This document shows positions 27,501 through 39,483 of a DNA stretch of 64,000 nucleotides, piece by piece. Position numbers and translations under genes: made by a program. Within the stretch, counting starts at the first letter, position 1; every line of letters begins with the position of its first letter. The DNA is from Dipetalonema caudispina. Lineage: Eukaryota; Nematoda; Chromadorea; Rhabditida; Onchocercidae. The notes under the pieces are model-generated. The model was given only the letters and a program-made list of their open reading frames with translations, ran no database searches and had not been told where the DNA came from. The DNA lies in the NCBI GenBank assembly GCA_013365325.1, contig JABVXV010000280.1, forward strand, positions 19,914 through 83,913. The letters are read 5' to 3'.

Positions 27501-29882
27501 GTTTAAGAATAAAAAAAAACTTTTTTATATTTTGTGAACACTCTTTTCATGCTGCAAAATTGCCTCATCAATTTCCAATCTTTGCTCAATGATGAGAGGT
27601 TCACTTGCTTGAAAAATGATATTAAATTTTACCAACGCGTAAATGATTCAGACTTTGTCAACAATATTTTGCAAACATAAATATGTTTGGACTACTGATA
27701 GAAACATTGAAATTTCTCAGTTTGAAATTGCAGATTTGAAAACTTTCAGGAAGCACTAAGGAAAATCGAATATCCTTTTCAATAATTATTCTCATTTTTT
27801 GCAACGAAACAAAAAATAGCAACTAAAGATACGGGGAATTGTGATTGCAATAATCGAATGCGCATAGTTTACATTATTCGTTGATTTTTAGAACTCATCT
27901 TATTCGGAATACTGTAATCGTAATTTTCCAAAGATTTGAACCATCGTTTAGTAAAATTAAAGATTGCCTTTTTCAATCATCATTTATTGTTATTCTCATT
28001 TTTAGATAAAATATCTTGCAATAAACTTCGAAATTCAGCAATGATCGATGTGAAAATTCTCTCCGATCCTGTTCCTATGATCACTAAAACCGATGATCAA
28101 TAATATTTCTTATTGATAAGCGATGAACATATTAATATTCAGTAATATTCATTGATCCATGATTAATTTAAAAGGCTTGGGTCAAGACCTTCGAAAAGAC
28201 TAATTCCTTAACTTGCGTAAATCAGTAATTAAAGTCAAGAATTTACATTCTATAGGATGCAGGGATTTCTGCACCTTCCTGTACGGCAACCTTTTCTGAC
28301 TGATCTTTAAAAGAGAAATCTTAACTTAATAATTTTTTCGATGTCTTTAGTCATAGCAGCTAAAATTAAAATTGTAAGCTATGAATAAATGTATTAAGTT
28401 TAAAAATTTTGCAAAGAAAGATGTTAAAATATTTGGAATAATTTTCATTAATTTCTAATGTCCATCCTCAATAGCAAAATGTTTGAAGAGTAAAAATCTT
28501 TCTGATGCCCTTGCAAACAGCGAATCTTTATTGCATTGTACAAATCAAAAATCATTTAAGCGATTAATTGTTTACGAGACTTTTTTTTCTGGATGAAAAT
28601 CACTAATTAAAAATTTATAGCCATCAAGCACTTCTTATTGCTTGCTCCAAATTTTAAGAGGAATTTATCCGATAATAATAATTTCTTATCCAACTTATTT
28701 CTTTAACTGTTGCGAAAGAAAATTAGCAATAATCACAATTTACTACTGAATTGGTCAATAATGGCCATGACTACATTTGGCCACAGTAGTAGGGCCAAAC
28801 TGTAAATGTTTTCAAGCTTAAGAAAATTTGCTCAAAACAGGAAAACTACTTCTTTTATGAGTGAAATGTACAAAAAAAATGTTGCTTATAATATTTTTTC
28901 TGCAATAAATGTAAAAGATAAATATTTGAAATAGTCGGAAGGAACATTCATACTATGATGACACATTGTATTTTTTTCTCTATTGGATTATTCTCGAAAT
29001 TATGCTTTTACACAAAAAACTATTAGCAATATATGGTTGTCTAATGTTGAATTATTTAACTTGATAATACAATAATTCGAACTAAGCTCTAACTTTTATA
29101 AAGCTAATGATAACATACTATATGCTTTAATAAGTAACTCTACACTATATCATTACAAGATAAACTGAAGTATAACCTTTTCTTATCTTGTAAGCTAAAT
29201 AGTTGTAACATTATCAACTCGCAAGAACATTTAACAACAGATCAGATATGAAATAATCATTTAGCCGTGTCAGTATCATGTGTTCGAAATTTCTCTTACT
29301 AAATTTCACTTTTTATCTGTATCGTTTCATCATAGACTGTTGTAGAAAATTTCACAATGATAACATAATGATAGAAAAGAAGTCATTTTTACATTTAATG
29401 ATGATATGGAAGAAGTTAATTCATATGTGAGATTTCAATGGAAAAAAAGGAATTGGATAGAATTATAGATGATCAATATACAAACATACCGAACTAACGA
29501 TGATTAATCAATCGTAATCTTTGAAAAGTTAGTAAAATAAATAAAACTTTACTTGTGGAATTTCAAAAGTTCACTTCTCACTTTCTAATAGCGAACAATT
29601 TCTTTTGTCGTGTGAACAGCTTCTTTACTATATTCTGTAATGATTACTTTGATTTTTTATTAAACATTTCCACTCTTCATAAGAAATAATCCATTTAAAC
29701 TTTCACTAATGCTAAATGGCAAGATGAAGCATGACATATCTTGATCCAATTGTTGTTGCGTCATGACCTATCTTCTTTATTTCACAAGCATTCAAAGTGG
29801 TAACCTGTCAGACAAGTTGAATGGGTTTGTGGATGTTCTGGTGATTGCAGTATTTGTGTTTCAGATCGGTCGAGAGTAGATA

Positions 29883-31847
29883 ATGGCTGATAGATGCAGT
29901 TTGAAGGAACGTTTACAAGAAAGTACAGAAGATCTGGAAGCTACTATAAAAATGGTTCCAAATTATATTTTATAACTTCAGCATTTCTTTTGTTCATTTA
30001 CATAACCCTCCATTGATGTGCGCAAGTTGTCAGTGTTTCATTAGATCAGCCCACGTTTTTCAATTCGCTTTTTTCTTGTAGCTTATTGAAGTTATAAAAT
30101 TTGCATACTCTTTGTTTGTTGTCGTTGAGTTGAGAAACTTTTTGGACTTTGGTTGGAATTGATTGCCCTATCGAGTGCGTACTGATACATAAGTGAATAA
30201 GATTGGGGAATAAAAAAAGAAAAAAAAACTAAAAACTTGCGAAACGAAACGAAAAGCGAAGGATTGCTAAGGAAAAAGTGGGGTCCACATAATCCGGATA
30301 TCTCATTAAGCTAAATATTCTATCCTTTTACTACAGATAATTGCGTTTGTTCTGGACAGAGATCGAAGCTGTGGATCGCTTACATCTCTGTGTGAATCGT
30401 TTCGCAAGAAGCATACGGAATTAACGAAACTACTTGCTAAAGGTTAGTTTGACTGTTAACTTTTGTAGTTTATTCATATCTTATGCTTCTTCTATTTTTA
30501 GTACCTGCTTATCAGCAAAGAGAGCGAGAAATCCGGAGATTGGAAGCAGAAGTTGAAGCACGGGACAAAGTTCTTGGAGATTTACAAAAGCAATTAATGG
30601 CTGCGGAAAAACTCATAACTAAGATGGTTTTCCAGGTATAATGCAAAATTCAGCTTTAGTTTATGATTAAATGTCTATATCTCTTCATTTAAGTGAAGCA
30701 AATTAAGCTTGAAAGTTGGGAAGTGAAGTATAAGAGATAGGTTTCAAGAAACCATTAGAGGTAACTGTCTTCATTAACTTTTTCACTTTGAGGCATATGT
30801 TTCAGCAAAATAAATTTTTAAGGCTGACAAAAAGGTGAAGGAAATGCGTCAGTCAGAAGCAAACAGGGTAAACAGTGAAACGATCATTCGTTTTGCCAAT
30901 CAGATCAGTAGAACATACGCCGTCGCAGCGCCACTTGGTTGGCAACTGGGCGATACATCGCGTCCATATCCTACCGAGGTTTGAGAATTTCTACTTTTTT
31001 GCTGCCAACGGAAGAAACGGAAAAAAAAATCATCCCGCAGTTATTTAAAAAACTAAGAAGTGAGAAATGCTTGTATCTTCGCGTTAGCTGCTTCTCTTTT
31101 GAACCTTCTGTATTTTTCTCTATTTGTCTCTATCATAAAAATGGATAACTCACATATTCTACAGAAATCAACGGAATTAAGTGATTTGCAGGCAGAATTG
31201 CGGTTGTCGGCATTGGCAGCACCACGTGTAATAGTGCAGGCAGCTCCTCCAGCTTTATCTTTGCTTCGTCAACCTACTGCCAGTACTAGTGGAATGTTAC
31301 GTGGTAGCGGACGTGGTGCTTCACCGATGACGTCGTATTCAGCAGCTATGCAACAGCAGCAAAGGTATTTTTCATGTTGATGGCCTTCCTTTAACTCTTG
31401 AGTGGATTAATGCATGAATAAACTAAGTACCATCCATCTGAAAATAAAAATAGAGAAACCTGAATGTCATTTAAAGAAGTTGAGGTTAATAAACACAAAT
31501 TTATTTTACGATTCTAGGTTTCAGGTTTCATTTGGAAATGAGTGTCATTTCATTTTAGGTCGTGGAGTCCACGTGGTGCATTCGTTCAACAGTCATCTTC
31601 ATCACCTCGAGGTAGAAATGCAGCCGGCCGCGGTAGCATTATATCGCCACGCATTAGCGCCGCGCCAGGTGCAAGTCTCTTGCAGCGACGTCCATCCATG
31701 ACGGGAAGCAGTCCTCATTTATCTAGTCCTTCGTCATCTTATCAAGGTCCTATCAGAGGAGGACTTCCACCACCAGTAACAAATGTGGAACAGATGAGCT
31801 CTGATTCAAGCAGTAGTTCGAGCAGCGATGAGGGTAGCCCTTCCTAA
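29883..31847 (+). CDS. mdt-4: Mediator complex subunit 4 (MED4)
   Basis: Middle-module subunit of Mediator, which links transcription factors to RNA polymerase II in the nucleus. Six exons: 29883-29954, 30337-30442, 30502-30635, 30823-30978, 31165-31364 and 31559-31847; 957 nt, 318 residues, phases consistent. Landmarks in the order of human MED4: LKERLQESTEDLEATIK at the N-terminus; a coiled coil (REREIRRLEAEVEARDKVLG, then LQKQLMAAEKLI); the diagnostic segment IIRFANQISRTYAVAAPLGW followed by RPYPTE; and a C-terminal serine cluster (MSSDSSSSSSSDEGSPS) like the human MSTDSSSSSSESD. Between these is an Arg/Gly/Ser/Pro-rich disordered region (RGSGRGASP, SPRGRNAAGRGS) that is longer than in human MED4 (270 residues). 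The first donor (ATG/GTTCCA) is weak but the phase is right. TTTCAG ends 18 bases before the ATG. An AATAAA occurs at 32126. Confidence 0.95.
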
Positions 31848-32125
31848 TTTTCTGTCTTTTGCTTGTGTAATTGTAAACTTAAAAGGTGTCGTATTACAAA
31901 TCGCAAACATTCAAAAGTTCGTTTTGTTCGAAGTTACTGTTTTGATTTTCTCAAAATTCCTTGGTATTATGTAAAACTGCCTATGTGAACTATTCCAAAC
32001 TTTCAAATTTGATCGCTGAAGGGTACTTTATTATCCATTCTGCGACCCATTTCCCATCTTTATCGATTATAATAGTGAATTTGTTGCTTACAGATCATAG
32101 CAGATAGGAGTATGAACAAAGCACA

Positions 32126-32131
32126 AATAAA
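32126..32131 (+). terminator. Candidate MED4 poly(A) signal AATAAA
   Basis: First canonical hexamer found downstream of the MED4 stop codon, followed by a T-rich stretch. Would give a 3' UTR of about 300 bases. Confidence 0.5.
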
Positions 32132-32661
32132 GAGTGATGAAAATTTTTTTTCCAGTGTATTATTTTTGCTTTGTTAAAGGTCATATGTCTCCTAAGTACA
32201 ATCCAGATATCCCTAGATTCCTACTTTTAGCTGATTATTTTGTCTTCGAATTATTCACCTTTGGCCAGCTAAGAGAAGGTTTTACTTCCCTCTTTTCTGT
32301 CGCTGCATATATTGGTTTGCAGAAGTCTTTATTATTCAGCTGCATCAAATTTTTAGTTGTATGATTTAACGTTTCGTTGTTTCAGGTTTTTCATAGTGGA
32401 CCAATAAACTTTCTTTTTCTTTTTTCTCTAATTCCCATATGAATTTTATCTCTCCTCTGTTAGTTTTTAAATTTAATATTTTTAATTGCAGCTTTAAAAC
32501 AGCGGGTGGATTTGTCAATTCTGCAGTCATCATGTGTATTTTAACAATAGCTTAAGCCATAAAACTTTCAACTAAGAAATTTAATTTTCATGTTCTGCAA
32601 TAAGAGATCTCGCTTTACTAAGGAATGAAGTAAATTTTAAACAGCTGTAGCCTAAATTTCT

Positions 32662-32892
32662 TTAACAATCAGGCTGAGAGTAAGACGCAGTCTTTGAGAA
32701 TTTAGTCGCAGCTTCACGTAGTTTTACTTGTGATAGGACTCCATTTCTTATCATGTCTGCACAGAAAGTAGATAAAGTTTCTGTGGAAGGAATAGAAGTA
32801 CGCAGTTCTTCTGAAAAATTTAGTGATAGCTTCTGGAAGTTATGGGTATTGTTGATTATTCCGAATATGAAATGCTGAGGTCGATTAATCAA
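32662..32892 (-). CDS. Hypothetical small open frame, antisense in MED4-RAMAC gap (doubtful)
   Basis: Open frame of 76 codons. Two good acceptors lie inside it on the minus strand (ending CCTCAG and TTTTTCAG), so the coding part, if real, may be the last exon reading EELRTSIPSTETLSTFCADM then IRNGVLSQVKLREAATKFSK, ending SYSQPDC. That stretch has coding-like composition and a helical pattern, but I recognise no family and found no upstream exon before the plus-strand gene at 33341. Confidence 0.25.
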   Translation of the reverse strand: MINRPQHFIFGIINNTHNFQKLSLNFSEELRTSIPSTETLSTFCADMIRNGVLSQVKLREAATKFSKTASYSQPDC

Positions 32893-33340
32893 AATTCAAT
32901 TGAAATTTAGTGAGTGATATTGGAAGAAGCTATTATTCGCGGATGAAAAATTCTAATAATTTAACAATGAAGAGTTCGGTTTTTTTGAAGTTCATCAGAT
33001 AATGATGAACTTTCCAAAGAAATCCGGTAATATCGTTTTATCTCTTGCAGTTAGTTTTTTTTCTTGTTATTTTGGTTGTTCTCATAATTGTCATATTTTG
33101 TGTTTTTCTGCAAAAAAGAAATTTTTGAATTCAATGTTGTGGACCACTTTGTTTTGGTTAGTAAAGCCTTTCTTACATATTATTGCACTAAAAGTGAACT
33201 GTTTCTATATTAAACGGTTTTTGCATATTATTTGCGACTAGTTTTAATTTATTACGAATCTCTCTGATCAAAATAAACTGCTGAAGCAGGTTATGCTTCT
33301 GATTGAAAGTCTCCATCATTTCATACTGTATTTAGTGCAC

Positions 33341-34150
33341 ATGAGTGACCCAAGGAGAACGGTGGATGCAACTCTTCCGAGTTCAAACAATGGCTCTGGC
33401 ACATGTGATGCCCAAATACATCCATCTCCCCAAGAATTAAGTAGTGCTAATGCAGGTATGTGACATTTAATGAAAGTTTCATCACGGACGATAGAGGAAT
33501 TGATATTCTTGATTCTCCAATTTTTGGGATTCTTTCAAGTGTCTATTTTATAGGGCAGCGTGATTTCCCCGATCTAACTGATTTTGTCAATCAGAGAACG
33601 GAAGATGATCTAAATGAATTGTTCGCCAGTCGGTATACAATGGTAAGCCGATCCCTTCATACAGTGCAAAAATTATTAAAATGGTAATGATGATGGTGTA
33701 ATATTTCCAGGCCAATAAGCTATATGTAGAGGTTGCAAGTGGCTTTCCCGACCCAATCATTGTATATCCATGGAACAAAAGACCAAAAAGGAATTTCGAT
33801 TACATGTATGCTTTCACTAAATATTTCCGCTTATTGTAATATGTCTCAAATGCATAATTCCATATTCATCACATCCAGCCAATCTAAAACTAATGGAAAA
33901 TATTTCGGCATTTTGGTGAAAGTTCGAAGATTTAATAGGAAAAAAAAACTAAATTTTCTGAAGCATAAGTTTCAGCTGCGGTCAGCGAAGATCGTGGACA
34001 GGAGACAATAGGCGAAATGTTGGCTCAGAATGGCGAAATAGTTGGGGAAACCCGAGTTACGATCCTTATGTTGCACAGGAATCAAGGAAAAGACGTAATC
34101 CAATCACGGATCCTATTCGTGTTTCTTACCCAGGCAGGACAAATCCGTGA
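33341..34150 (+). CDS. RAMAC: RAMAC-like RNA cap guanine-N7 methyltransferase activator
   Basis: Human RAMAC (RAM, FAM103A1) binds and activates the cap methyltransferase RNMT and binds RNA. Four exons: 33341-33455, 33554-33642, 33711-33805 and 33976-34150; 474 nt, 157 residues, phases consistent. The match is to the RNMT-activating segment: human [20 protein letters not shown] versus LNELFASRYTMANKLYVEVA here. It is followed by PDPIIVYPWNKRPKRNFDY (human PPIVEEWNSR), then an Arg/Asn/Trp/Gly-rich stretch (RRSWTGDNRRNVGSEWRNSW, GNPSYDPYV) matching the human RNA-binding part in order and composition. Differences: a 60-residue N-terminal extension of low complexity, and a basic C-terminal tail (ESRKRRNPITDPIR) in place of the Tyr/Gln-rich human end. 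Human RAMAC is 118 residues. The start follows a TTTAG by five bases. Similarity is short, so function is inferred. Confidence 0.78.
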
Positions 34151-34778
34151 TATCGGCCGAGAATAGAAGTTTAGAGTCTCAGTGTTTCTATAATCACGTT
34201 TTATAATGTAACTTCAAGTAGCAATCTTTATTAAAATTTCACCGGTGACTGCTGGTCTAAAAAATCCAGTTCCATTACAGTAAGGAAAAATGTATTGCCA
34301 TCTTGAAGTTCTGAAAGAAGAAATATGAATAGCAAACCAACACTTCACTCGCTATATCTTCGTCGTCGGTTGGAAAGAAGTAGAAAAAATGAACTCAAAA
34401 ATTCGAATGCTTTATTTTAACAAGAGCTAATTAGCAAATTGAGGTATGTAATGTACAATCACCATTTACGCAACAAAAATACTGTGAATTGGACCTGTTT
34501 ACTGCGTGTAATTTAGCTGAAGATTTGAAAAATTTTCAACCAATCCAATAAAAATTAAAAGCGTATTATTCATATTGAAATTTTGAGGATAGTGTGATTT
34601 TCCTCAAAGATAAACGATAAGTGGCTTTAACTGAGCATTACACACCAAGCGTTATCAAAACTAAAAATTAAGTGTCAATAATGGCAGTATTATCATTTGT
34701 AACAATTCTACGGAGATGCAGCGAAACAGGTACAAAGGATGCCTGCTCTGTAACTCATCTGTATAATACCGGCTAGTG

Positions 34779-34793
34779 TTCCGAAGTTCGGAA
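34779..34793. repeat. Inverted repeat TTCCGAA-G-TTCGGAA
   Basis: Seven-base arms around one central base, 48 bases upstream of the larger hairpin at 34842. Could be a symmetric protein site; function unknown. Confidence 0.75.
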
Positions 34794-34841
34794 TTAAGAG
34801 GGATGACATTAGTTTTTGAATTTTTGCATTTATAAAATGTT

Positions 34842-34869
34842 GAATCAGTTTATCTAAATAAACTGATTC
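34842..34869. repeat. Perfect 12-bp hairpin with 4-base loop
   Basis: GAATCAGTTTAT, loop CTAA, ATAAACTGATTC. It lies between two convergent genes and could form a stem in either transcript or mark a small mobile-element end. No flanking duplication was evident. Confidence 0.85.
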
Positions 34870-35273
34870 CGAACGTCCTGATAGATGTCAGAGATTTTTG
34901 AAAAATCAAATGAGCATTCGAGAAACATGAGGCCCTTACACTTTCTTAAATTCAACACAGAGTCCAACCCATGGACTTTTGCTCCAAGTAAGGTTCTCAT
35001 ATTTGTCCTGATCGCCCAGTTATCGTGATCCTAACCTATTTGTATCTAAAAACCTCAGTCTTCCCCAAGAGAAATATTATATCATGGGAAATCATTTATC
35101 TTTTATCAAATTGTGGAGGAAGAGCAGACGGATGAGTTAAGAAAGTTAAGATCCGGTCCTTCCTAAACAGAAGGCTTTATAAATGTATTAAAGTCCCGTT
35201 TTTCCACACTTATATATTGTCAAATCGTACGAGAAACGAAATAAGAAAAAGTGCATATAAATCAGAAACAAAG

Positions 35274-37523
35274 TCAAGAACGACGAGGCGGAGTACTTCG
35301 ACTTCGTCGTGGTCGCTCCACGTCTCGCCTTTTCTCTGCACTGAGACCGCATACTTTAAGGATCCCGTCGCCATATTTCTTCCAAATAAGATGCTGACCA
35401 TACATACCATAGAATCTGGAACATTCTTAGGAACAAATAAAGCAAGAAAGAGCTCCCTGGTACTATTTGAAACAAAACAAGCACATACCATAACAAGCCT
35501 CGCTTCCATTTTAAAATCATAAAAATCCTGTACATGCCATCCATCATCGTTCACGAATTTAGAAGGCTAATGTTAACTTATGAAAATTTTCATTATTACT
35601 CGGAGGAGTTTATGAATATTGCAAACATACAATCCAAACAGTGATCCTCCCAAATGTGCTGCATGATCGAACAATTTGAAACCGAGGAGCAAACATATTA
35701 AATCAAAAGCAATCATTCCGGTGACAGCCGACTTCGCTGAGAAATCGAAATGTGGCACAAAAACTATTTTTAGTCTTGCATCTGGCAATTTCATGCATGT
35801 GTATACTAACAGCGCCATTATCGCACCACTCTGCAAAGTTATAAAGTACCAGTTTAAACAGTTGATAGAGGTCGTGATTCATATTTGCTCAAAAAATGGA
35901 TCGAAAATATCTTGGAAATGATAAAAGCAGAACTAACAGCTCCAAGTGCTCGTCGATTTGTTCTTATTACACATTTATGCGTTATTCCAGCTAAAGACGA
36001 TACTGCAGCGGCTGTTATATAAAAAGCCCAAAACTGCAAACGTAAATATATTCAGCAAAATGTCAGATTTTTATCAACTATAAACTGAAAAACATAGTTC
36101 TGAATAAAAACATTATTCAAAGAACTGTCTGAATAGAGATTAATGATTCAAAGCCAATGAAAATAAAAAATGAAAGACCAGTTAATCATTTAATCTCACA
36201 CCTGTTCAATTCCAAGAAAATAGTCGATGGAAACAGGGGCAAATGTGTTGAGCACGTACATGTTCAGCACGAGATGAAGCATATTTGCATGAGAAAAAGC
36301 ACTTAATACCATTGGAAGACACAAAGCTTCTAAAATATACCGCCTGATAAACACAACAAGTGCAGAATATAAATCATAATAGACTAGTAGAATAAATATA
36401 TGTCTAACACAGAACTAAGATCATTTGTGAAGATTTAGGGTCATCTGTATAGTCGAAAAAACGAAACTCAACCTAGCATACTTTACGCACAGGTTCCAAG
36501 AGAATTCAATAGATTAGAATAATTAATAAGCCATTAATAATGAAATTACAGATAAAGTCCAAATGTAAGTGAATTCACGTAAACATTAAAAAATGCAAAA
36601 CCAAAGTTGGAATAAGCATAATTTCTAAAAGTGAATATGACTATGAAAATGTATAAACGAACTTGAAGCAAAACTATTTGTGAACCATCTCCACATAAAT
36701 AGTTGCCAAGATTTGATTCCCCACATCAGCATTACCATTACGTTTATGCTAACGAGTACAAAAGTGCATTTGACACCATCTCGAAGTCGACGATATTTGG
36801 AAAAATGATTTTTGGTTTCATTATACTTCACACTAATCACTTCGTAAATTTCACGCCATCTGAAATGTCAGTCTTAAAAATAAAAATGTAATGAAATTAA
36901 AACAAACAATTGGTACTTGCACTATTATGACTGCATTCAAAACAGAAGAATCTCTTTTTTTGCACATGCACAAAAGACAAAAATTCTAAATAAATTTCAC
37001 ACGTACCTGTTATTGGATCTTTTAAGATCGCATACTGCAGCCAGCGCAAATGACACAACTCCAACCTATACAAGAAGAAAATGATATAAATAATAGTTTT
37101 AAAACTTTTTTTTCGGTCTATAAATCATGGCTGTGCAGTAGACTTTGATGGTCAAATTTTGGTAAATCTATACTACTCGCTCAAATAGTGTGTCGGCAGA
37201 TATTTCTATTTACTGTTGTTTCTCAACGTCGTGTGACTGAAATCCATAAAAATACGGCAAAATAGTAAGTACAAAACTTGACATACTCCAACAGTAAATC
37301 CGAATGCTTTCCATAAATCTCTCGACGGACGGAGCGGAATTACATCTTCCTGATAAGGTAATTTCTGTTTCGACTGTTCTATTTTCTCTTTGAGTTCATC
37401 AATACGTCGCCGATATTTCTCCCTTCTGTTTAGTCCGAAACGATTTCTTACTGGTTGGAAAAGCACCAACCTTGGAGATTTCCTGGTTAACTCGCATGTC
37501 CATCTCATAAAGGTACTCAGCAT
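35274..37523 (-). CDS. PARL: Mitochondrial rhomboid protease PARL
   Basis: Intramembrane serine protease of the inner mitochondrial membrane; family substrates include PINK1 and PGAM5. Seven exons: 37523-37287, 37065-37007, 36859-36659, 36343-36202, 36033-35938, 35830-35631 and 35415-35274; 1077 nt, 358 residues, every phase consistent. A basic N-terminus (MLSTFMRWTCELTRKSPRL) fits a presequence. The first membrane helix is near VGVVSFALAAV, the extra N-terminal helix typical of PARL-type (6+1) rhomboids. Rhomboid core motifs follow: SHANMLHLVLNMYVL, then LGASGA with catalytic Ser246, then FDHAAHLGG with catalytic His304. The 58-residue spacing equals that of human PARL (S277 and H335). The end YGQHLIWKKYG matches human; the last 17 residues (DVERPRRSRSTPPRRS region) form an Arg/Ser-rich tail. 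The start ATG lies three bases after a TTTTAG acceptor. Probable worm counterpart: rom-5. Confidence 0.96.
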
Positions 37524-38948
37524 AACCTAAAATATGTTCCTCAAGAACTAAAAAGGTGACTTTTACTAGAAATATTTACAAGTAAAAAATGATTCTCCTC
37601 ACAATACTTCTCTCGGAGCACTCCGAAAATGGATTTTCTACTCGAAATTAAGTTTCTACTCAATTTTCACCACGGTCGGAATACCTTCTTCGGTAGTGAG
37701 AGCAACACCACTACACCCCGAATGGCAAAGTCAAGAGCAAAAGTTTAAAATGTACCGGCATTGACAGCAATATTTTTATTTTTAATTTAAAGGAACATAC
37801 CGGTATACCCGTCTTTTCTTTGATCACTTTTCAATCAGGAAAATCAAAATGGAAAAAGCCAAAAGTCAAGTGCAAGTACTTTTCAGTTAACTCCACGCAA
37901 TAATCCTGCCTTAAAACGAGAATCGATTATCAATAATGCTTAAAAATTGTCATTTAAAATGAAGTATATTGACTCAATTCTCACAAATTTAATCTTAGCA
38001 GTATAGGAAGGGATAAAAATCAAAATCACTGATTGATAAAACATGGTTTAATCATGGTAATATTTGAAAAAATGTGGAAAAATATCACCACATGTTGACC
38101 GATAAAACTTAGGTGATTCAAAACATTCAAAGCCTGATCAGCAAATGCACTACTTGGAACGAACTGAAGGGTGGTGAAGCAACCAGAATATCTACAAACC
38201 ATATCTGCAAAAACTCTTGGAATCCTACTTAACTGTTCTAATTACCAGTTCCTTCGTATTGGTCATTCAAGTTTCCGAAAAATAAACGGTTAGAGAATTA
38301 CGGAATGTTGGTTTAGACAAGAAAACAGAATCAAAAATAAATTTTCCCATAAATTGGCTCCACTTCAAGATATCCCATGCGAACTATCCGAAAAAAGCAT
38401 TTCTTCAACACCAGGTATAACCCAATAAATCTGATCAAAAATTTTTAAAGAATGTCTGTAGAGTCTTGACACTGGTTGAGGTACCCATGTCTCCGCCAAA
38501 TATTTGAATATTCTAATTTGTTAGGGTAAAAAAGGATGCATTAATGAATTCTTGAATAACCAGATGAACTTACATCAATAGAAGATGCAGATTCGATTAC
38601 TGAACTCTCATCACTCTTGGCCAATCACTTCACTGAAAGATAGGATTTCTTCATAAAGCAAATTTAGCCATTTAAAAAAAGAACTGTGTGAACATAAATA
38701 ATCTTTCAACCGATTAGGTTAACAAGAGATTGTTGGCCGCTACAAACCTCGAGACATAGTGTGCCATTATTACGGAATTTTATTGGTACTAACAGGAAAG
38801 CAAAACAAAACAAGGTAACAAGATAGCAAACAAATTCGCAAATTCAATCTTTGGCATTCCATCTTACAGATGCCACATTCTGGAGCTTCTTCAACTGTTT
38901 TAAATTGATCAATTTTAGCCAACATGAAGAGACTGAACAGACAAGAAA

Positions 38949-38978
38949 ACAAATCAGGCCAAGAGAACAAATCAGGCC
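38949..38978. repeat. Exact 12-base direct repeat, period 18
   Basis: ACAAATCAGGCC twice (38949-38960 and 38967-38978) separated by AAGAGA. Local tandem duplication, function unknown. Confidence 0.8.
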
Positions 38979-39483
38979 TGTCAATATTTCTTAGCAATCA
39001 CAACGGAATTCTAGGAAGCTGCTCAATCACACAAACAAAGAAGCTTCGACACTGAACTTAACTATCTTTCTTCAGACACCGAAAAGTCGAACATCAACAA
39101 AGGAGATGAAATATTCGTTTAGCCTTTCAAAAATAGTTAACCCTCCTACTTGCTGTTGCATGACATCACCGGACGACGAAAAAATCACAATTTTAAGGTT
39201 CAGCAAAAAGATTCGAAGAAAAAAAAATTATGTTCGTAAGATTCCTAAGAAATTATCTATTCTGTCCGTTTAACAATGTGAATAACTTCGGAAATCATGG
39301 GAATGATGAATTTGAAAATGTTGATTTTTGAAATTCATTTGAAAAGCATTGGAATAAAATCTGGGACATAATAGATCGAAAAGTTATTCGGTAAACCCGG
39401 ATGCTAATTATCTGCAACAAAAACACAACCAATAACAGAAAAAGATATCCAATCACTGTCACTTGCAGTAATATAAACAATAA

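Larger units (their letters stand above)
23579..29882. other. Gene-poor region, distal part, upstream of MED4
   Basis: About 6.3 kb without a supported gene. Holds a three-copy minisatellite (25033-25120), an 18-base direct repeat (26725-26767), an (AC)18 microsatellite (27461-27496) and many A/T runs. The 3' end must contain the MED4 promoter. Confidence 0.55.
31848..33340. other. Intergenic region between MED4 and the RAMAC-like gene
   Basis: About 1.5 kb holding the MED4 3' UTR (AATAAA at 32126-32131, 279 bases after the stop), a doubtful minus-strand frame (32662-32892) and the promoter of the next gene. The spacing is too long for a typical worm operon. Confidence 0.6.
34151..35273. other. 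Convergent intergenic region, RAMAC-like / PARL
   Basis: About 1.1 kb between two convergent stop codons. Contains a 15-base palindrome (34779-34793) and a perfect 12-bp hairpin (34842-34869), in a stretch that is less AT-rich than its surroundings. No coding exon or known RNA gene recognised. Confidence 0.6.

Noticed and set aside
38345..38515. 47-codon minus frame with coding-like residues (FKYLAETWVPQPVS)
   Set aside because: No ATG, and the only nearby exon-like segment (about 38578-38638, good splice signals) has stops in all frames; not enough to call a gene.
39295..39480. Highly hydrophobic minus frame just after the FARSA stop
   Set aside because: It starts from TTG, not ATG, overlaps the FARSA 3' end and its composition is that of T-rich DNA.
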